Origin: Bermanella sp040371755
GTDB lineage: Bacteria; Pseudomonadota; Gammaproteobacteria; Pseudomonadales; Oceanobacteraceae
Reading direction: 5' to 3'
Assembly: GCF_040371755.1 (NCBI RefSeq)
Contig: NZ_BAABWE010000002.1
Coordinates: forward strand, 372,001-436,000
DNA: 64,000 nucleotides
Below, in pieces: positions 8,931-17,233 of the stretch (positions are counted from its first letter, which is position 1; every line of letters begins with the position of its first letter). Position numbers and translations under genes: made by a program. Below the pieces are notes generated by a model. It did not search any database. It worked only from the letters and a program-made list of their open reading frames with translations, and was not told the DNA's origin.

Positions 8931-9980
8931 ATGCATGTAAAACTACATAAGCCTTTGTTTTTATTAGCATTTACACTTTTATTAAGTGCCTGTTCAAGCT
9001 TGCCAGATCAAAAAATTATTAACTCAAAGGCGACACAATTATCACAAAAAAACAACTCCTCTACACAAGCTCTACTACAAAATGCCAAGCTTAAAATACA
9101 AAAAGCCAATACGAAATTGTTAGCATTTTACGCGCCAACTTATATGGAAAAAGCACAAGAAAGCTACAATAAAGCCAAAGAACTGTATGCCGACAATGCA
9201 GAAACCAAAGACATCCAATTGCAATCTCAGCTGGTCATGCAATACGTAGAATCAGGCGTACGTAATAAGAAAATGGTGAAAGAATACCTAGCCAGCAGTT
9301 TAAATCACCGCGCAGTATTAGAGAAATTAAAAACCGATACTTTATTTCCTGCCGAATTTGCCGTCGTTACCGAGCAACAATTAGAGTTGATTCGTCAAGT
9401 TGAACAACGTAAAGAAATTGAAGCTCGCAATCATCAAAAAGCCATCATTAAGGCCATGAAAGCACTTGAAGTGAAAACCATTAAACACACTTACTTAAGT
9501 AAAACCTACACCATGCTTAAGCAAGCAGAATCTCTTAAAGCGGCCCAACATTTGCCAACTATCTATCAAGAGACACTGGCTCAAATCAAACAAATTGAAG
9601 CTTACATAAGCGAAAACCCAAGAAAAAAGACACAGATCAATCAATACAGCCAAGATAGTTTATTTTCAGCCGAACGCCTTTTTTCATTATCGCGACTTGC
9701 CAATCAGCTAGAAAACAAACAAGAAGGTGAACTAGAAAACTGGATTATCTCACTTGAAAATCAAATGCAAAGCATTTCGCAAGCCATGCAGCATGATGAT
9801 ATACGCAACCTATCATTAGCTGATCAAAGCTTAATTTTAAGCCAATATGGTAAAAAAATTCTAAAGCAAAACAAATACACAAGCTCAGCCTTAAAGCAGC
9901 AAAAAGAGCTAGCGAAATGGAAGCGTAAAGTAGTTTTATTGGAAGCAGAAATTAAACGCCTAAAAAGGCAAAGTCATTAA
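8931..9980 (+). CDS. coiled-coil lipoprotein, function unknown
   Basis: A lipoprotein signal peptide ends in the lipobox LLSAC, with Cys21 followed by SS, so outer-membrane sorting is likely. The mature part is almost entirely Lys/Glu/Gln-rich helix with heptad-like stretches (for example TYMEKAQESYNKAKELY and the C-terminal KWKRKVVLLEAEIKRLKRQ) and no recognisable catalytic motif. It appears to be a periplasmic, envelope-anchored coiled coil and stands alone. A structural or scaffold role is inference only. Confidence 0.75.
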   Translation: MHVKLHKPLFLLAFTLLLSACSSLPDQKIINSKATQLSQKNNSSTQALLQNAKLKIQKANTKLLAFYAPTYMEKAQESYNKAKELYADNAETKDIQLQSQLVMQYVESGVRNKKMVKEYLASSLNHRAVLEKLKTDTLFPAEFAVVTEQQLELIRQVEQRKEIEARNHQKAIIKAMKALEVKTIKHTYLSKTYTMLKQAESLKAAQHLPTIYQETLAQIKQIEAYISENPRKKTQINQYSQDSLFSAERLFSLSRLANQLENKQEGELENWIISLENQMQSISQAMQHDDIRNLSLADQSLILSQYGKKILKQNKYTSSALKQQKELAKWKRKVVLLEAEIKRLKRQSH

Positions 9981-10173
9981 CTTTTATCTTCGTTTAAAAT
10001 TTATGTTTCTAAAGGAGATAGAATTTCAGTGCTAAATAGTCGATGGGTAAACTATTCTTCAATAACACTGCACAATAATATCCATCAAGCAAGGATGAGA
10101 CAGCCAGTTTAATCGGCCAGAACAAAAAGAGGAAAGCGTCTCTCTTAATTTAGTCAATAAATGGGAAGGCGAG

Positions 10174-10374
10174 CTACTGACGCATTTGATTCAGCAGATC
10201 CATACGAGACTCAATCATGGTTCGATAGGTTTTCATTAAACTAAAGCGATGAGGGGCATCTTCAGCTTGTAAGCGTGTTAATTGAGATTCTAGCTTGTTA
10301 ATTTCAGCTTCTAGGCGTAAAACAATATTATGATGGCAGCCGTCACCACGCAAACGGTATCCTTCCTGAGTCAT
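10174..10374 (-). CDS. small hypothetical protein with coiled coil
   Basis: An unknown 66-residue protein. After MTQEGYRLRGDGCHHN it forms one amphipathic helix pair (RLEAEINKLESQLTRLQAE, then YRTMIESRMDLLNQMRQ). I prefer the start at 10374 because GGAGAGAAGG lies just upstream. Starts at 10389 and 10440 are in frame; the latter gives 88 residues but its GAGG abuts the ATG. The gene is divergent from miaB with about 250 bp between them. Confidence 0.5.
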   Translation of the reverse strand: MTQEGYRLRGDGCHHNIVLRLEAEINKLESQLTRLQAEDAPHRFSLMKTYRTMIESRMDLLNQMRQ

Positions 10375-10556
10375 TGCCCTTCTCTCCATTGTTAATTCAT
10401 ATGAACCTGACTTCTTAACTAGGCGTCTCAAAACTTTCATCCTCTACTGCTAATCTAAAGCACCATTTTACCATTCTAGTCCGTGATTAATATCACACAT
10501 AATTACAATTTATGTAAGAAATCACTTACAAAGATGCAACTAAACCAAGGTAAAAC

Positions 10557-10585
10557 TGGGCAGAAACTGCACATTTGTTTATAAT
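10557..10585 (+). promoter_or_regulatory. candidate sigma-70 promoter for miaB operon
   Basis: A perfect TATAAT at 10580-10585 is preceded at 17 bases by TGGGCA, which matches the -35 consensus only partly. It lies 36 bases before the chosen miaB start. Confidence 0.5.
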
Positions 10586-10621
10586 GCGCGCCCCTAATCC
10601 ATAGCATGAGTGGTCAAATCC

Positions 10622-11965
10622 GTGGCGAAAAAGTTGTTTATTAAAACCCATGGCTGCCAAATGAATGAATACGATAGCTCCCGTATGGCGGATCTATTAG
10701 GTGATACCCATGCTATGGAGATCACCAACAACGAAGAAGAAGCCGATGTTATCTTGCTCAACACCTGCTCTATTCGTGAAAAAGCCCAAGAAAAGGTGTT
10801 CCACCAGCTTGGCCGTTGGAACAAACTAAAGAAGAAAAACCCTAACCTAATTATAGGTGTGGGTGGCTGCGTGGCCAGCCAAGAAGGAGACGCCATCCGC
10901 AAACGCGCGCCTCAAGTGGACATGATATTTGGTCCACAAACCCTGCATAAACTGCCGCAATTTGTAGATGCCACCACCAGTAATAAAATTCCAGTAATGG
11001 ATGTAACCTTCCCTGAAATAGAGAAGTTTGACCACTTGCCAGCTCCTAAAGTAGACGGCGGCAGTGCCTTTTTATCCATCATGGAAGGCTGTAGTAAATA
11101 TTGTACATTCTGCGTAGTACCTTATACACGCGGCGAAGAAGTGAGCCGACCATTTAACGACGTGATGAAAGAAGTACATCAACTTGCCGAGCAAGGGGTG
11201 CGCGAGATCAACCTACTAGGGCAAAATGTAAACTGTTACGAAGGTCAAACTGACGACGGTGGCATCATGGATCTCGCTGAATTGATCCATCACGTGGCGG
11301 AAGTAGACGGCATTGACCGCATTCGCTTTACCACGTCGAATCCCCTTGAGTTCACCGACAGCTTGATTCAAGCCTTTGCCGAAGTACCAGAACTGGTAAG
11401 CCACTTACACCTGCCGGTACAAAGCGGCTCTAACAAGATTTTAGCCGCCATGAAACGTGGCCACGAAGTGGACATGTACATTGATAAGATCAAACGTATC
11501 AAGCAAGTTCGCCCTGATATCAGCATCAGTTCAGACTTCATTATTGGCTTCCCAGGGGAAACCGACGAAGATTTCCAAGACACCATGAATCTGATTCATG
11601 AAATTGGCTTTGATACTTCATTCAGCTTTGTTTATAGCAAACGCCCCGGTACACCAGCGTCTGAACTAGAAGACACCACCCCTGAAGACGTGAAGAAAAA
11701 GCGCCTAGCCATTTTGCAAGATCGTATCATTCAAAACGCGCAACAAATTGGCCGCCGCATGGTAGGCACCACAGAAACCATCTTAGTGGTCAGCGTATCG
11801 AACAAAGACCCAGGCAAGTTAATGGGGCGCTCTGAGAATAACCGCTCGGTCTACTTCCATAGCGACGACCACAGCCTGATAGGTAAATTTGTAAAAGTAC
11901 ACATTGAAGAAGCCTATACCAATAGTTTATATGGGCGCGCTTTACTCGAAGAAGGTGTATTCTAG
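10622..11965 (+). CDS. miaB: tRNA-2-methylthio-N6-dimethylallyladenosine synthase
   Basis: Radical-SAM enzyme that thiomethylates i6A37 in tRNAs reading UNN codons. The order is an N-terminal UPF0004 domain with cluster cysteines (THGCQMNEYDSSRMADLL, NTCSIREKA, GGCVA), the radical-SAM motif GCSKYCTFCVVPYTRG near residue 155, and a C-terminal TRAM domain. I chose GTG 10622 because the resulting N-terminus (VAKKLFIKTHGCQMN) aligns with E. coli MiaB and GAGTGG lies upstream; GTG 10610 is the alternative and would add four residues. It heads the ybeZ-ybeY-ybeX-lnt operon. Confidence 0.95.
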   Translation: MAKKLFIKTHGCQMNEYDSSRMADLLGDTHAMEITNNEEEADVILLNTCSIREKAQEKVFHQLGRWNKLKKKNPNLIIGVGGCVASQEGDAIRKRAPQVDMIFGPQTLHKLPQFVDATTSNKIPVMDVTFPEIEKFDHLPAPKVDGGSAFLSIMEGCSKYCTFCVVPYTRGEEVSRPFNDVMKEVHQLAEQGVREINLLGQNVNCYEGQTDDGGIMDLAELIHHVAEVDGIDRIRFTTSNPLEFTDSLIQAFAEVPELVSHLHLPVQSGSNKILAAMKRGHEVDMYIDKIKRIKQVRPDISISSDFIIGFPGETDEDFQDTMNLIHEIGFDTSFSFVYSKRPGTPASELEDTTPEDVKKKRLAILQDRIIQNAQQIGRRMVGTTETILVVSVSNKDPGKLMGRSENNRSVYFHSDDHSLIGKFVKVHIEEAYTNSLYGRALLEEGVF

Positions 11966-12000
11966 TCAACACTACAGGGCCACAAGGATCATATTACTGA

Positions 12001-13041
12001 ATGACAACCGCCAACGCTGAAAAGCCCCATACTGCTCAAGCTGAGTTTAGCTTAGAGCCTGATGACTCTCGCCGCCTGTCTAACTTATGCGGCGACTTGG
12101 ACAGCCACATCAAGCAAATTGCCACCCATTTTAATATCCGCATATTCAACCGTGGCAATCAATTCAAGCTAGCTGGTGAAGCTCACGGTGTGGATCACGC
12201 AAGCCAAATCATTCAGCGACTCTACCGCGAAACCCATAACGGCACTGAAATTCGTAAAGATCTTATCCACTTGTTACTACAAGAAGCGGATATCGACATT
12301 GCCTACCACAAAGATCAGCAAGATGACGACGGCCGTAAGCCTGTGGTCATCCGTACACCTAAACTGGTGATCAAACCCCGCGGTCCAAATCAACAAAAGT
12401 ATGTACGCACCATTCAAAAACATGATGTGAACTTTGGTATTGGCCCAGCCGGTACGGGTAAAACATACCTTGCCGTAGCTTGCGCAGTGGAAGCACTATT
12501 ACGTGACGACGTACAAAAAATACTATTAGTACGCCCCGCCGTTGAAGCTGGTGAGAAACTCGGCTTTCTACCCGGGGATTTAGCACAGAAAATCGACCCA
12601 TATTTACGCCCGTTATATGATGCCCTACATGACATGCTCGGTTACGAGCAGGTAATCAAACTACAAGAACGTAATGTCATTGAAATTGCACCACTGGCTT
12701 ATATGCGTGGCCGCACCCTAAGTAACGCCTACGTGATTTTAGATGAAAGCCAAAACACCACACCAGAACAAATGAAAATGTTCCTAACCCGTATCGGCTT
12801 TGGCTCTAAAGCAGTCATCACTGGGGACATTACTCAAGTGGATCTGCCTCGTGGAACTCGCTCTGGGCTTGGTCACATCATCAATATCCTTAAAGATGTA
12901 GAAGGCATCGGCTTTACCCACTTTGCCAACAAAGATGTGGTACGCCATCCGTTAGTTCAACGTATTGTCGATGCTTATGATGCCCATGACGCTAAAGTCG
13001 CTGCCGCTAAAGATGCAACCAAAGGCCAGTCTAATGATTGA
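12001..13041 (+). CDS. ybeZ: PhoH-family ATPase YbeZ
   Basis: PhoH-like P-loop ATPase that works with the endoribonuclease YbeY in rRNA maturation (family knowledge). An N-terminal KH-like segment of about 120 residues precedes the ATPase core with Walker A GPAGTGKT near residue 150 and Walker B VILDESQNTT. The length of 346 residues is normal. The ybeY start codon lies inside its last codons, so the two proteins are translationally coupled. Confidence 0.93.
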   Translation: MTTANAEKPHTAQAEFSLEPDDSRRLSNLCGDLDSHIKQIATHFNIRIFNRGNQFKLAGEAHGVDHASQIIQRLYRETHNGTEIRKDLIHLLLQEADIDIAYHKDQQDDDGRKPVVIRTPKLVIKPRGPNQQKYVRTIQKHDVNFGIGPAGTGKTYLAVACAVEALLRDDVQKILLVRPAVEAGEKLGFLPGDLAQKIDPYLRPLYDALHDMLGYEQVIKLQERNVIEIAPLAYMRGRTLSNAYVILDESQNTTPEQMKMFLTRIGFGSKAVITGDITQVDLPRGTRSGLGHIINILKDVEGIGFTHFANKDVVRHPLVQRIVDAYDAHDAKVAAAKDATKGQSND

Positions 13042-13504
13042 TGTAGACGTACAAGTTGCCAGTGAAGCTATCCAACTGCCCAACTCAGAGCAACTTATCC
13101 TTTGGGCTCAAGCAGCCCTTGGCGAGCTAAAACCAGATGCAGAGCTCAGTATCCGCCTTGTGGATAACGAAGAAAGCCAGCAACTTAATTACGAATACCG
13201 TGGAAAAGACAAGCCCACTAATGTGCTGTCTTTTCCATTTGAAGTACCTGAAGCCCTCCAAGGACACGACGAGATTAGCAATCTAATTGGTGATTTAGTC
13301 ATTAGTGTGCCTGTTGTAGCACTCGAAGCTGACGAGCAAAATAAAACCTTTCAAGATCATTTTGCCCATATGGTGGTACACGGCTGCTTGCATTTATTAG
13401 GTTACGACCATATAAAGGGCGAAGCAGCCGAGATTATGGAAGACCTTGAACGACAAATACTAGCCAAGCTAGATATTGCCGACCCTTATTTCATCACTGA
13501 TTAA
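13034..13504 (+). CDS. ybeY: endoribonuclease YbeY (rRNA maturation)
   Basis: Zinc-dependent endoribonuclease involved in 16S rRNA 3' processing and ribosome quality control. The metal motif H-x3-H-x5-H is seen as HGCLHLLGYDH near the C-terminus, and the preceding KDKPTNVLSFPFE is the family hallmark. I chose ATG 13034 (156 aa, standard size), which overlaps the ybeZ stop by 8 bp. The longer frame from 12965 only adds residues read out of the ybeZ coding sequence. Confidence 0.94.
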   Translation: MIDVDVQVASEAIQLPNSEQLILWAQAALGELKPDAELSIRLVDNEESQQLNYEYRGKDKPTNVLSFPFEVPEALQGHDEISNLIGDLVISVPVVALEADEQNKTFQDHFAHMVVHGCLHLLGYDHIKGEAAEIMEDLERQILAKLDIADPYFITD

Positions 13505-13508
13505 GATA

Positions 13509-14357
13509 ATGAACGAAGACCGACCGAGAAACTCTCTTTTTAGCTGGTTAGAAAGCCTACGTATATTTTCCGGCGACCCTAAAAGTCGAAATGAGATCAA
13601 ACACATTCTTCGTGAAGCCGAAGAGCGCCAGCTAGTGGACAGCGATGCCCTTTCCATCATGGAAGGTGCCATTCAAGTGGCTGACATGCAAGTACGCGAG
13701 ATCATGATTCCTCGCTCACAAATGGTCTGTGTGAAATCCGATCAAAAACCCAAAGAATTTCTACCCCTTGTCATCGAAAGTGCCCACTCCCGTTTTCCGG
13801 TACTTGGGGAAAATGACGACGAAGTATTGGGTATATTATTAGCCAAAGACTTACTGAACTTGGTATTAAAGCAAGACACCGATTATTTCCGCATCAAAGA
13901 AATTCTACGCCCAGTGACGTTTGTCCCTGAAAGCAAACGTCTAAATGTATTACTTAAAGAATTCCGTGCCACCCGTAACCATATGGCCATTGTCATTGAT
14001 GAGTATGGCGGTATCGCCGGACTTGTCACAATTGAAGACGTATTAGAACAAATTGTTGGCGACATTGAAGACGAGCACGATTTCGACGAAGAAGACAGCT
14101 TCATCAAGCAAGTGGATGACGAAACCTTCATGGTAAAAGCCCTTACCTCCATACAAGATTTTAATGACGCGTTTGATACCAAGTTTGAAGACTTCGAGTT
14201 TGATACCATAGGTGGCATTGTAACGGGGAAATTTGGCCGCCTACCAGATTGCGACGAAAGTATTCTTATTGATCAATATGAATTTAAAGTGGTCAACGGA
14301 AATAGTCGTCAGATTCACTTACTGCAAGTTACTAAATCCAAACTAAAAGAAGAATAA
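13509..14357 (+). CDS. ybeX: CBS-pair/CorC-HlyC domain protein YbeX
   Basis: Two CBS motifs (MEGAIQVADMQVREIMIPRSQMVCV onward, then LKEILRPVTFVPES-type repeat) are followed by a CorC/HlyC C-terminal domain (VDDETFMVKALTSIQDFN, FDTIGGIVTGKFGRLP). It is often annotated as a Mg/Co efflux protein, but it has no membrane segment of its own, and recent work on YbeX points to a role in ribosome biology. ATG 13509 is 4 bp after ybeY. An earlier in-frame start at 13476 lies inside ybeY. Confidence 0.9.
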   Translation: MNEDRPRNSLFSWLESLRIFSGDPKSRNEIKHILREAEERQLVDSDALSIMEGAIQVADMQVREIMIPRSQMVCVKSDQKPKEFLPLVIESAHSRFPVLGENDDEVLGILLAKDLLNLVLKQDTDYFRIKEILRPVTFVPESKRLNVLLKEFRATRNHMAIVIDEYGGIAGLVTIEDVLEQIVGDIEDEHDFDEEDSFIKQVDDETFMVKALTSIQDFNDAFDTKFEDFEFDTIGGIVTGKFGRLPDCDESILIDQYEFKVVNGNSRQIHLLQVTKSKLKEE

Positions 14358-14362
14358 ACCAT

Positions 14363-15913
14363 ATGGGTTTCACCACCACTTGGATAAAACGGCCTGGTTA
14401 CCTAGGCCATTTTTTTGCCCTTTTTTGTGGGGCTATGCTGCCGTTCAGCTTTGCACCTTATCATTTATGGCCACTACAGGTTTTATCCATTGCGGCTTTA
14501 TTCTTATCATTAAAAGAGCTGACGCCAAAACAAGCGTTATGGCGTGGCTGGTGGTACGGGTTAGGTGTTTACGCATCAGGTGTCAGCTGGGTGTATGTGA
14601 GCATTCATGTTTTCACCAATACACCTGCGCCGTTAGCGTTTACCATGACCCTCTTATTTGTGGCGAGCCTTGCTTGGTTTTTTGCCCTGATGGCATTCAG
14701 TTTTCAAAAATGGTTTAGCAAACACCGCTTCACAGTTTTAAGCTTTGCCGCAATTTGGTTGCTCTTTGAGTGGTCTCGTAGCTGGATGCTGGGGGGCTTT
14801 CCTTGGTTATACCTAGGAGATGGCCACATTAGCACTTGGCTTGCTGGTTTTGCTCCGGTTTTTGGGGTTTACAGCATTGGATTCATCATCGTATTAAGTG
14901 CTGGGCTACTGCTCAATTGGCAATGGAAAACACGGTTAAAATCTGGCGTAGCCCTACTTATTAGCCCTTGGCTGATAGGCTTTGGCTTTAGTCAAATCAG
15001 CTGGACCGGCGTCACTGAAAATGGCGAGATTAATGTCGTGGCGATACAGGGAAATATCCCTCAGGATCGAAAATGGCTACCCAGTGAAATATACCCAACC
15101 TTAGAAAAATATCGGGTTGCCAGTGAAGCTCATCGTGAAGCAAACTTGATATTGTGGCCAGAAACCGCGATTACAGTGCTGCATCACCAAGTACAAGAAT
15201 ATTTAGAATACCTAGACGATGAAGGAAAACAGCACGATACCAGCATCATTACCGGTATCCCCTACCAGCAAGGTACTAAAGAAGATTACCCAGGAGCATA
15301 TCACAATAGTGTTATTGCTCTGGGCAGTGCCAGTGGCTTATATCACAAACAAAAATTAGTGCCTTTTGGCGAGTTCATGCCGATCCCTGATAGCTGGCAC
15401 GGGTTACTGAGTTTTTTCAATATCCCCATGAATGACTTTCGCCCAGGCAAAACCCATCAAGCTCAATTACAGGTGAGCAGCCAGACCCTTCAATATGGCA
15501 TTGCTCCCTACATTTGTTATGACATCGTCTATCCAGATCATGTGGCTAGCTATGCAAAAGATGCAGGCATATTAATCACCATCAGCAATGACGCGTGGTT
15601 TGGACACAGTATTGGCCCACTACAGCATTTTGATATTGCACGCATGCGTGCTTTAGAGAATGGTCGCTATTTACTACGCAGCACCAACACAGGTATTACC
15701 GCGTTAGTTGATCACAAAGGACAAGTGGTTAATCAATTACCACAATTTGAATACGGCGTTCTTGAAGCTAAAGCACAGATTATGGAAGGCAATACCCCCT
15801 TTAATATTTGGGGAAGCTGGCCCATGTTAGTGTTAAGCGTATTGAGTTTATTGTTAATTCGCTTACACGCTTCACAATATTGGCCAACCCGTCATAGCCA
15901 GCACCCATCATAA
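14363..15913 (+). CDS. lnt: apolipoprotein N-acyltransferase
   Basis: Inner-membrane enzyme that adds the third acyl chain to lipoproteins so that Lol can sort them. Six or so N-terminal membrane helices precede a periplasmic nitrilase domain with the catalytic triad Glu (LWPETAI), Lys (HKQKLVPFGEFMP) and Cys (YICYDIVYPDH). A final membrane helix is at MLVLSVLSLLLIRL. The 516-residue length is typical. It is the last gene of the miaB operon, 5 bp after ybeX, and a bidirectional terminator follows. Confidence 0.95.
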   Translation: MGFTTTWIKRPGYLGHFFALFCGAMLPFSFAPYHLWPLQVLSIAALFLSLKELTPKQALWRGWWYGLGVYASGVSWVYVSIHVFTNTPAPLAFTMTLLFVASLAWFFALMAFSFQKWFSKHRFTVLSFAAIWLLFEWSRSWMLGGFPWLYLGDGHISTWLAGFAPVFGVYSIGFIIVLSAGLLLNWQWKTRLKSGVALLISPWLIGFGFSQISWTGVTENGEINVVAIQGNIPQDRKWLPSEIYPTLEKYRVASEAHREANLILWPETAITVLHHQVQEYLEYLDDEGKQHDTSIITGIPYQQGTKEDYPGAYHNSVIALGSASGLYHKQKLVPFGEFMPIPDSWHGLLSFFNIPMNDFRPGKTHQAQLQVSSQTLQYGIAPYICYDIVYPDHVASYAKDAGILITISNDAWFGHSIGPLQHFDIARMRALENGRYLLRSTNTGITALVDHKGQVVNQLPQFEYGVLEAKAQIMEGNTPFNIWGSWPMLVLSVLSLLLIRLHASQYWPTRHSQHPS

Positions 15914-15923
15914 CAAACAAAAA

Positions 15924-15949
15924 AGCCACGACTAAAGCGTGGCTGTTTT
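15924..15949. terminator. bidirectional terminator between lnt and the 121-aa gene
   Basis: The seven-base stem AGCCACG / CGTGGCT is followed on + by GTTTT. On - the same stem is followed by TTTTTTG, so it ends both the lnt operon and the converging minus-strand gene. Confidence 0.85.
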
Positions 15950-15966
15950 GTTGTACTTATCCAATA

Positions 15967-16332
15967 TTACGCGAGCGCTAAACGAACAATTTCGTTTTGA
16001 TTATGTAAGGCATCTAATTTAGATGGAAAAAGCTGAATATCATTTGGAGTGATTAAAATGGCTTTTTCATCCATTAAACCAACAAAACCTGCGCTGTATT
16101 CACTTACAAAACCTTGAGCTTCAAGTTGCAAACCTTCTTTTTGCGGAATATCAACCAAAGCTTTTAAGCCATTGCCCAAAGGGTCGGCAATGGATTGGGT
16201 ATCTTTATAAAGTGCCATAACAAAAGCTTGTAACACTAAAACAAAGCCATTACGAAACGTTAGTTGCTGTGTATCGTTATCCGCTAGGTATTCACAACGG
16301 ATGATAATATCGGAACTGCCTTCAATAACCAT
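15967..16332 (-). CDS. hypothetical protein, 121 aa
   Basis: I do not recognise it. It has no signal peptide or membrane helix; the pattern of short beta-like segments (DIIIRCEYL, QQLTFRNGFVLVLQAF, GLKALVDIP, AILITPNDIQLFP) suggests a small alpha/beta or all-beta fold. AGGTAG precedes the start. It lies 25 bp downstream of the dihaem cytochrome gene on the same strand, so the two are probably cotranscribed. Confidence 0.6.
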   Translation of the reverse strand: MVIEGSSDIIIRCEYLADNDTQQLTFRNGFVLVLQAFVMALYKDTQSIADPLGNGLKALVDIPQKEGLQLEAQGFVSEYSAGFVGLMDEKAILITPNDIQLFPSKLDALHNQNEIVRLALA

Positions 16333-16357
16333 ATAACTACCTGCTCAACCGTCAAAG

Positions 16358-16981
16358 TCACATACTAGATATGTAACGGGCCAAGTGATCAATATCACTT
16401 TGCTTAATGCTTTTCATCACATTAAACATTGGAGAACTGGCACGTTTAGATTTACCACTTTTAAAATCAGTTAAGGTTTTAATCACAAATTCTTTATTTT
16501 GCCCTGCCAAACGCGGCAACTCTTTATCGCCTAAGCCATTCGCACCATGACACGTTACGCAAATACCATTATAAACCGATTTACCATGTTCAGTGTTCCC
16601 AGCATCTGATTTAGGTATGACACTTTGCGCTGAAAAGTATAAAGCCATTTCAATTTTTTCTTGAATGGAAATAGACTTAGATAACTGCTCCATTACATAG
16701 TTTTTACGCTCGCCAGCAGCAAACAAAGAGAACTGTTTTAGTAAGTATTCAGGGTTTTGGCCAGCAAGATTTGGTATCTCTGGCTTTACACTATTACCAT
16801 CTTTACCGTGGCAATAGCCACACAACATGGAACGGTCTTTACCGTCTTCCAATGCAATCAAATAATCCACCTGATTGGCTTTTACACGCTCTAGCTGCTG
16901 AATTGCATCAGCCAATTCTTCTGCCCACAATGAAGATGCGCTCAAACCAAAGATGAGACAAAAACACCAATTCCTGACCAT
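16358..16981 (-). CDS. dihaem cytochrome c (c4-like), periplasmic
   Basis: A signal peptide ends at SLWAEE, followed by two c-type haem sites, CGYCH and CVTCH, about 80 residues apart. Each is followed by a methionine candidate ligand region and the NLAGQ / RLAGQ motifs that typify cytochrome c4 and related class I tandem cytochromes. It would act as a periplasmic electron carrier. The 207-residue size fits. No oxidase or assembly gene is adjacent, so its partner is unknown. Confidence 0.88.
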   Translation of the reverse strand: MVRNWCFCLIFGLSASSLWAEELADAIQQLERVKANQVDYLIALEDGKDRSMLCGYCHGKDGNSVKPEIPNLAGQNPEYLLKQFSLFAAGERKNYVMEQLSKSISIQEKIEMALYFSAQSVIPKSDAGNTEHGKSVYNGICVTCHGANGLGDKELPRLAGQNKEFVIKTLTDFKSGKSKRASSPMFNVMKSIKQSDIDHLARYISSM

Positions 16982-17183
16982 GCTGCCTACCTTTTATGAA
17001 AAAGCATGCACATTACTGAGCAAACGTTCCAATTTCAATAGCCACAGACAACATAACCATCACTAAATTTGAAAAACACTCATTCACACGGACCTAGATC
17101 AGTAATTACGCCTTAAATAAGTGCGTTGGCACTGAATAAACTCCCTGACATCCCACATAGCCTTTTTTTTACTTTCCTTTAGG

Positions 17184-17212
17184 CAAAAAAAAGCACCACA
17201 TATGTGATGCTT
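17184..17212 (-). terminator. rho-independent terminator after the 844-aa lipoprotein gene
   Basis: On the minus strand the stem AAGCATCAC / GTGGTGCTT with a four-base ATAT loop is followed by a run of eight T. Confidence 0.85.
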
Positions 17213-17233
17213 AAAAATTCAAAAAATAGCTAA

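Noticed and set aside
10029..10112. 28-codon GTG-started ORF preceded by AAAGGAG between the coiled-coil lipoprotein and the small minus-strand gene
   Set aside because: Spacing from AAAGGAG to GTG is 11 bases, the peptide has no recognisable feature, and the length is within chance.
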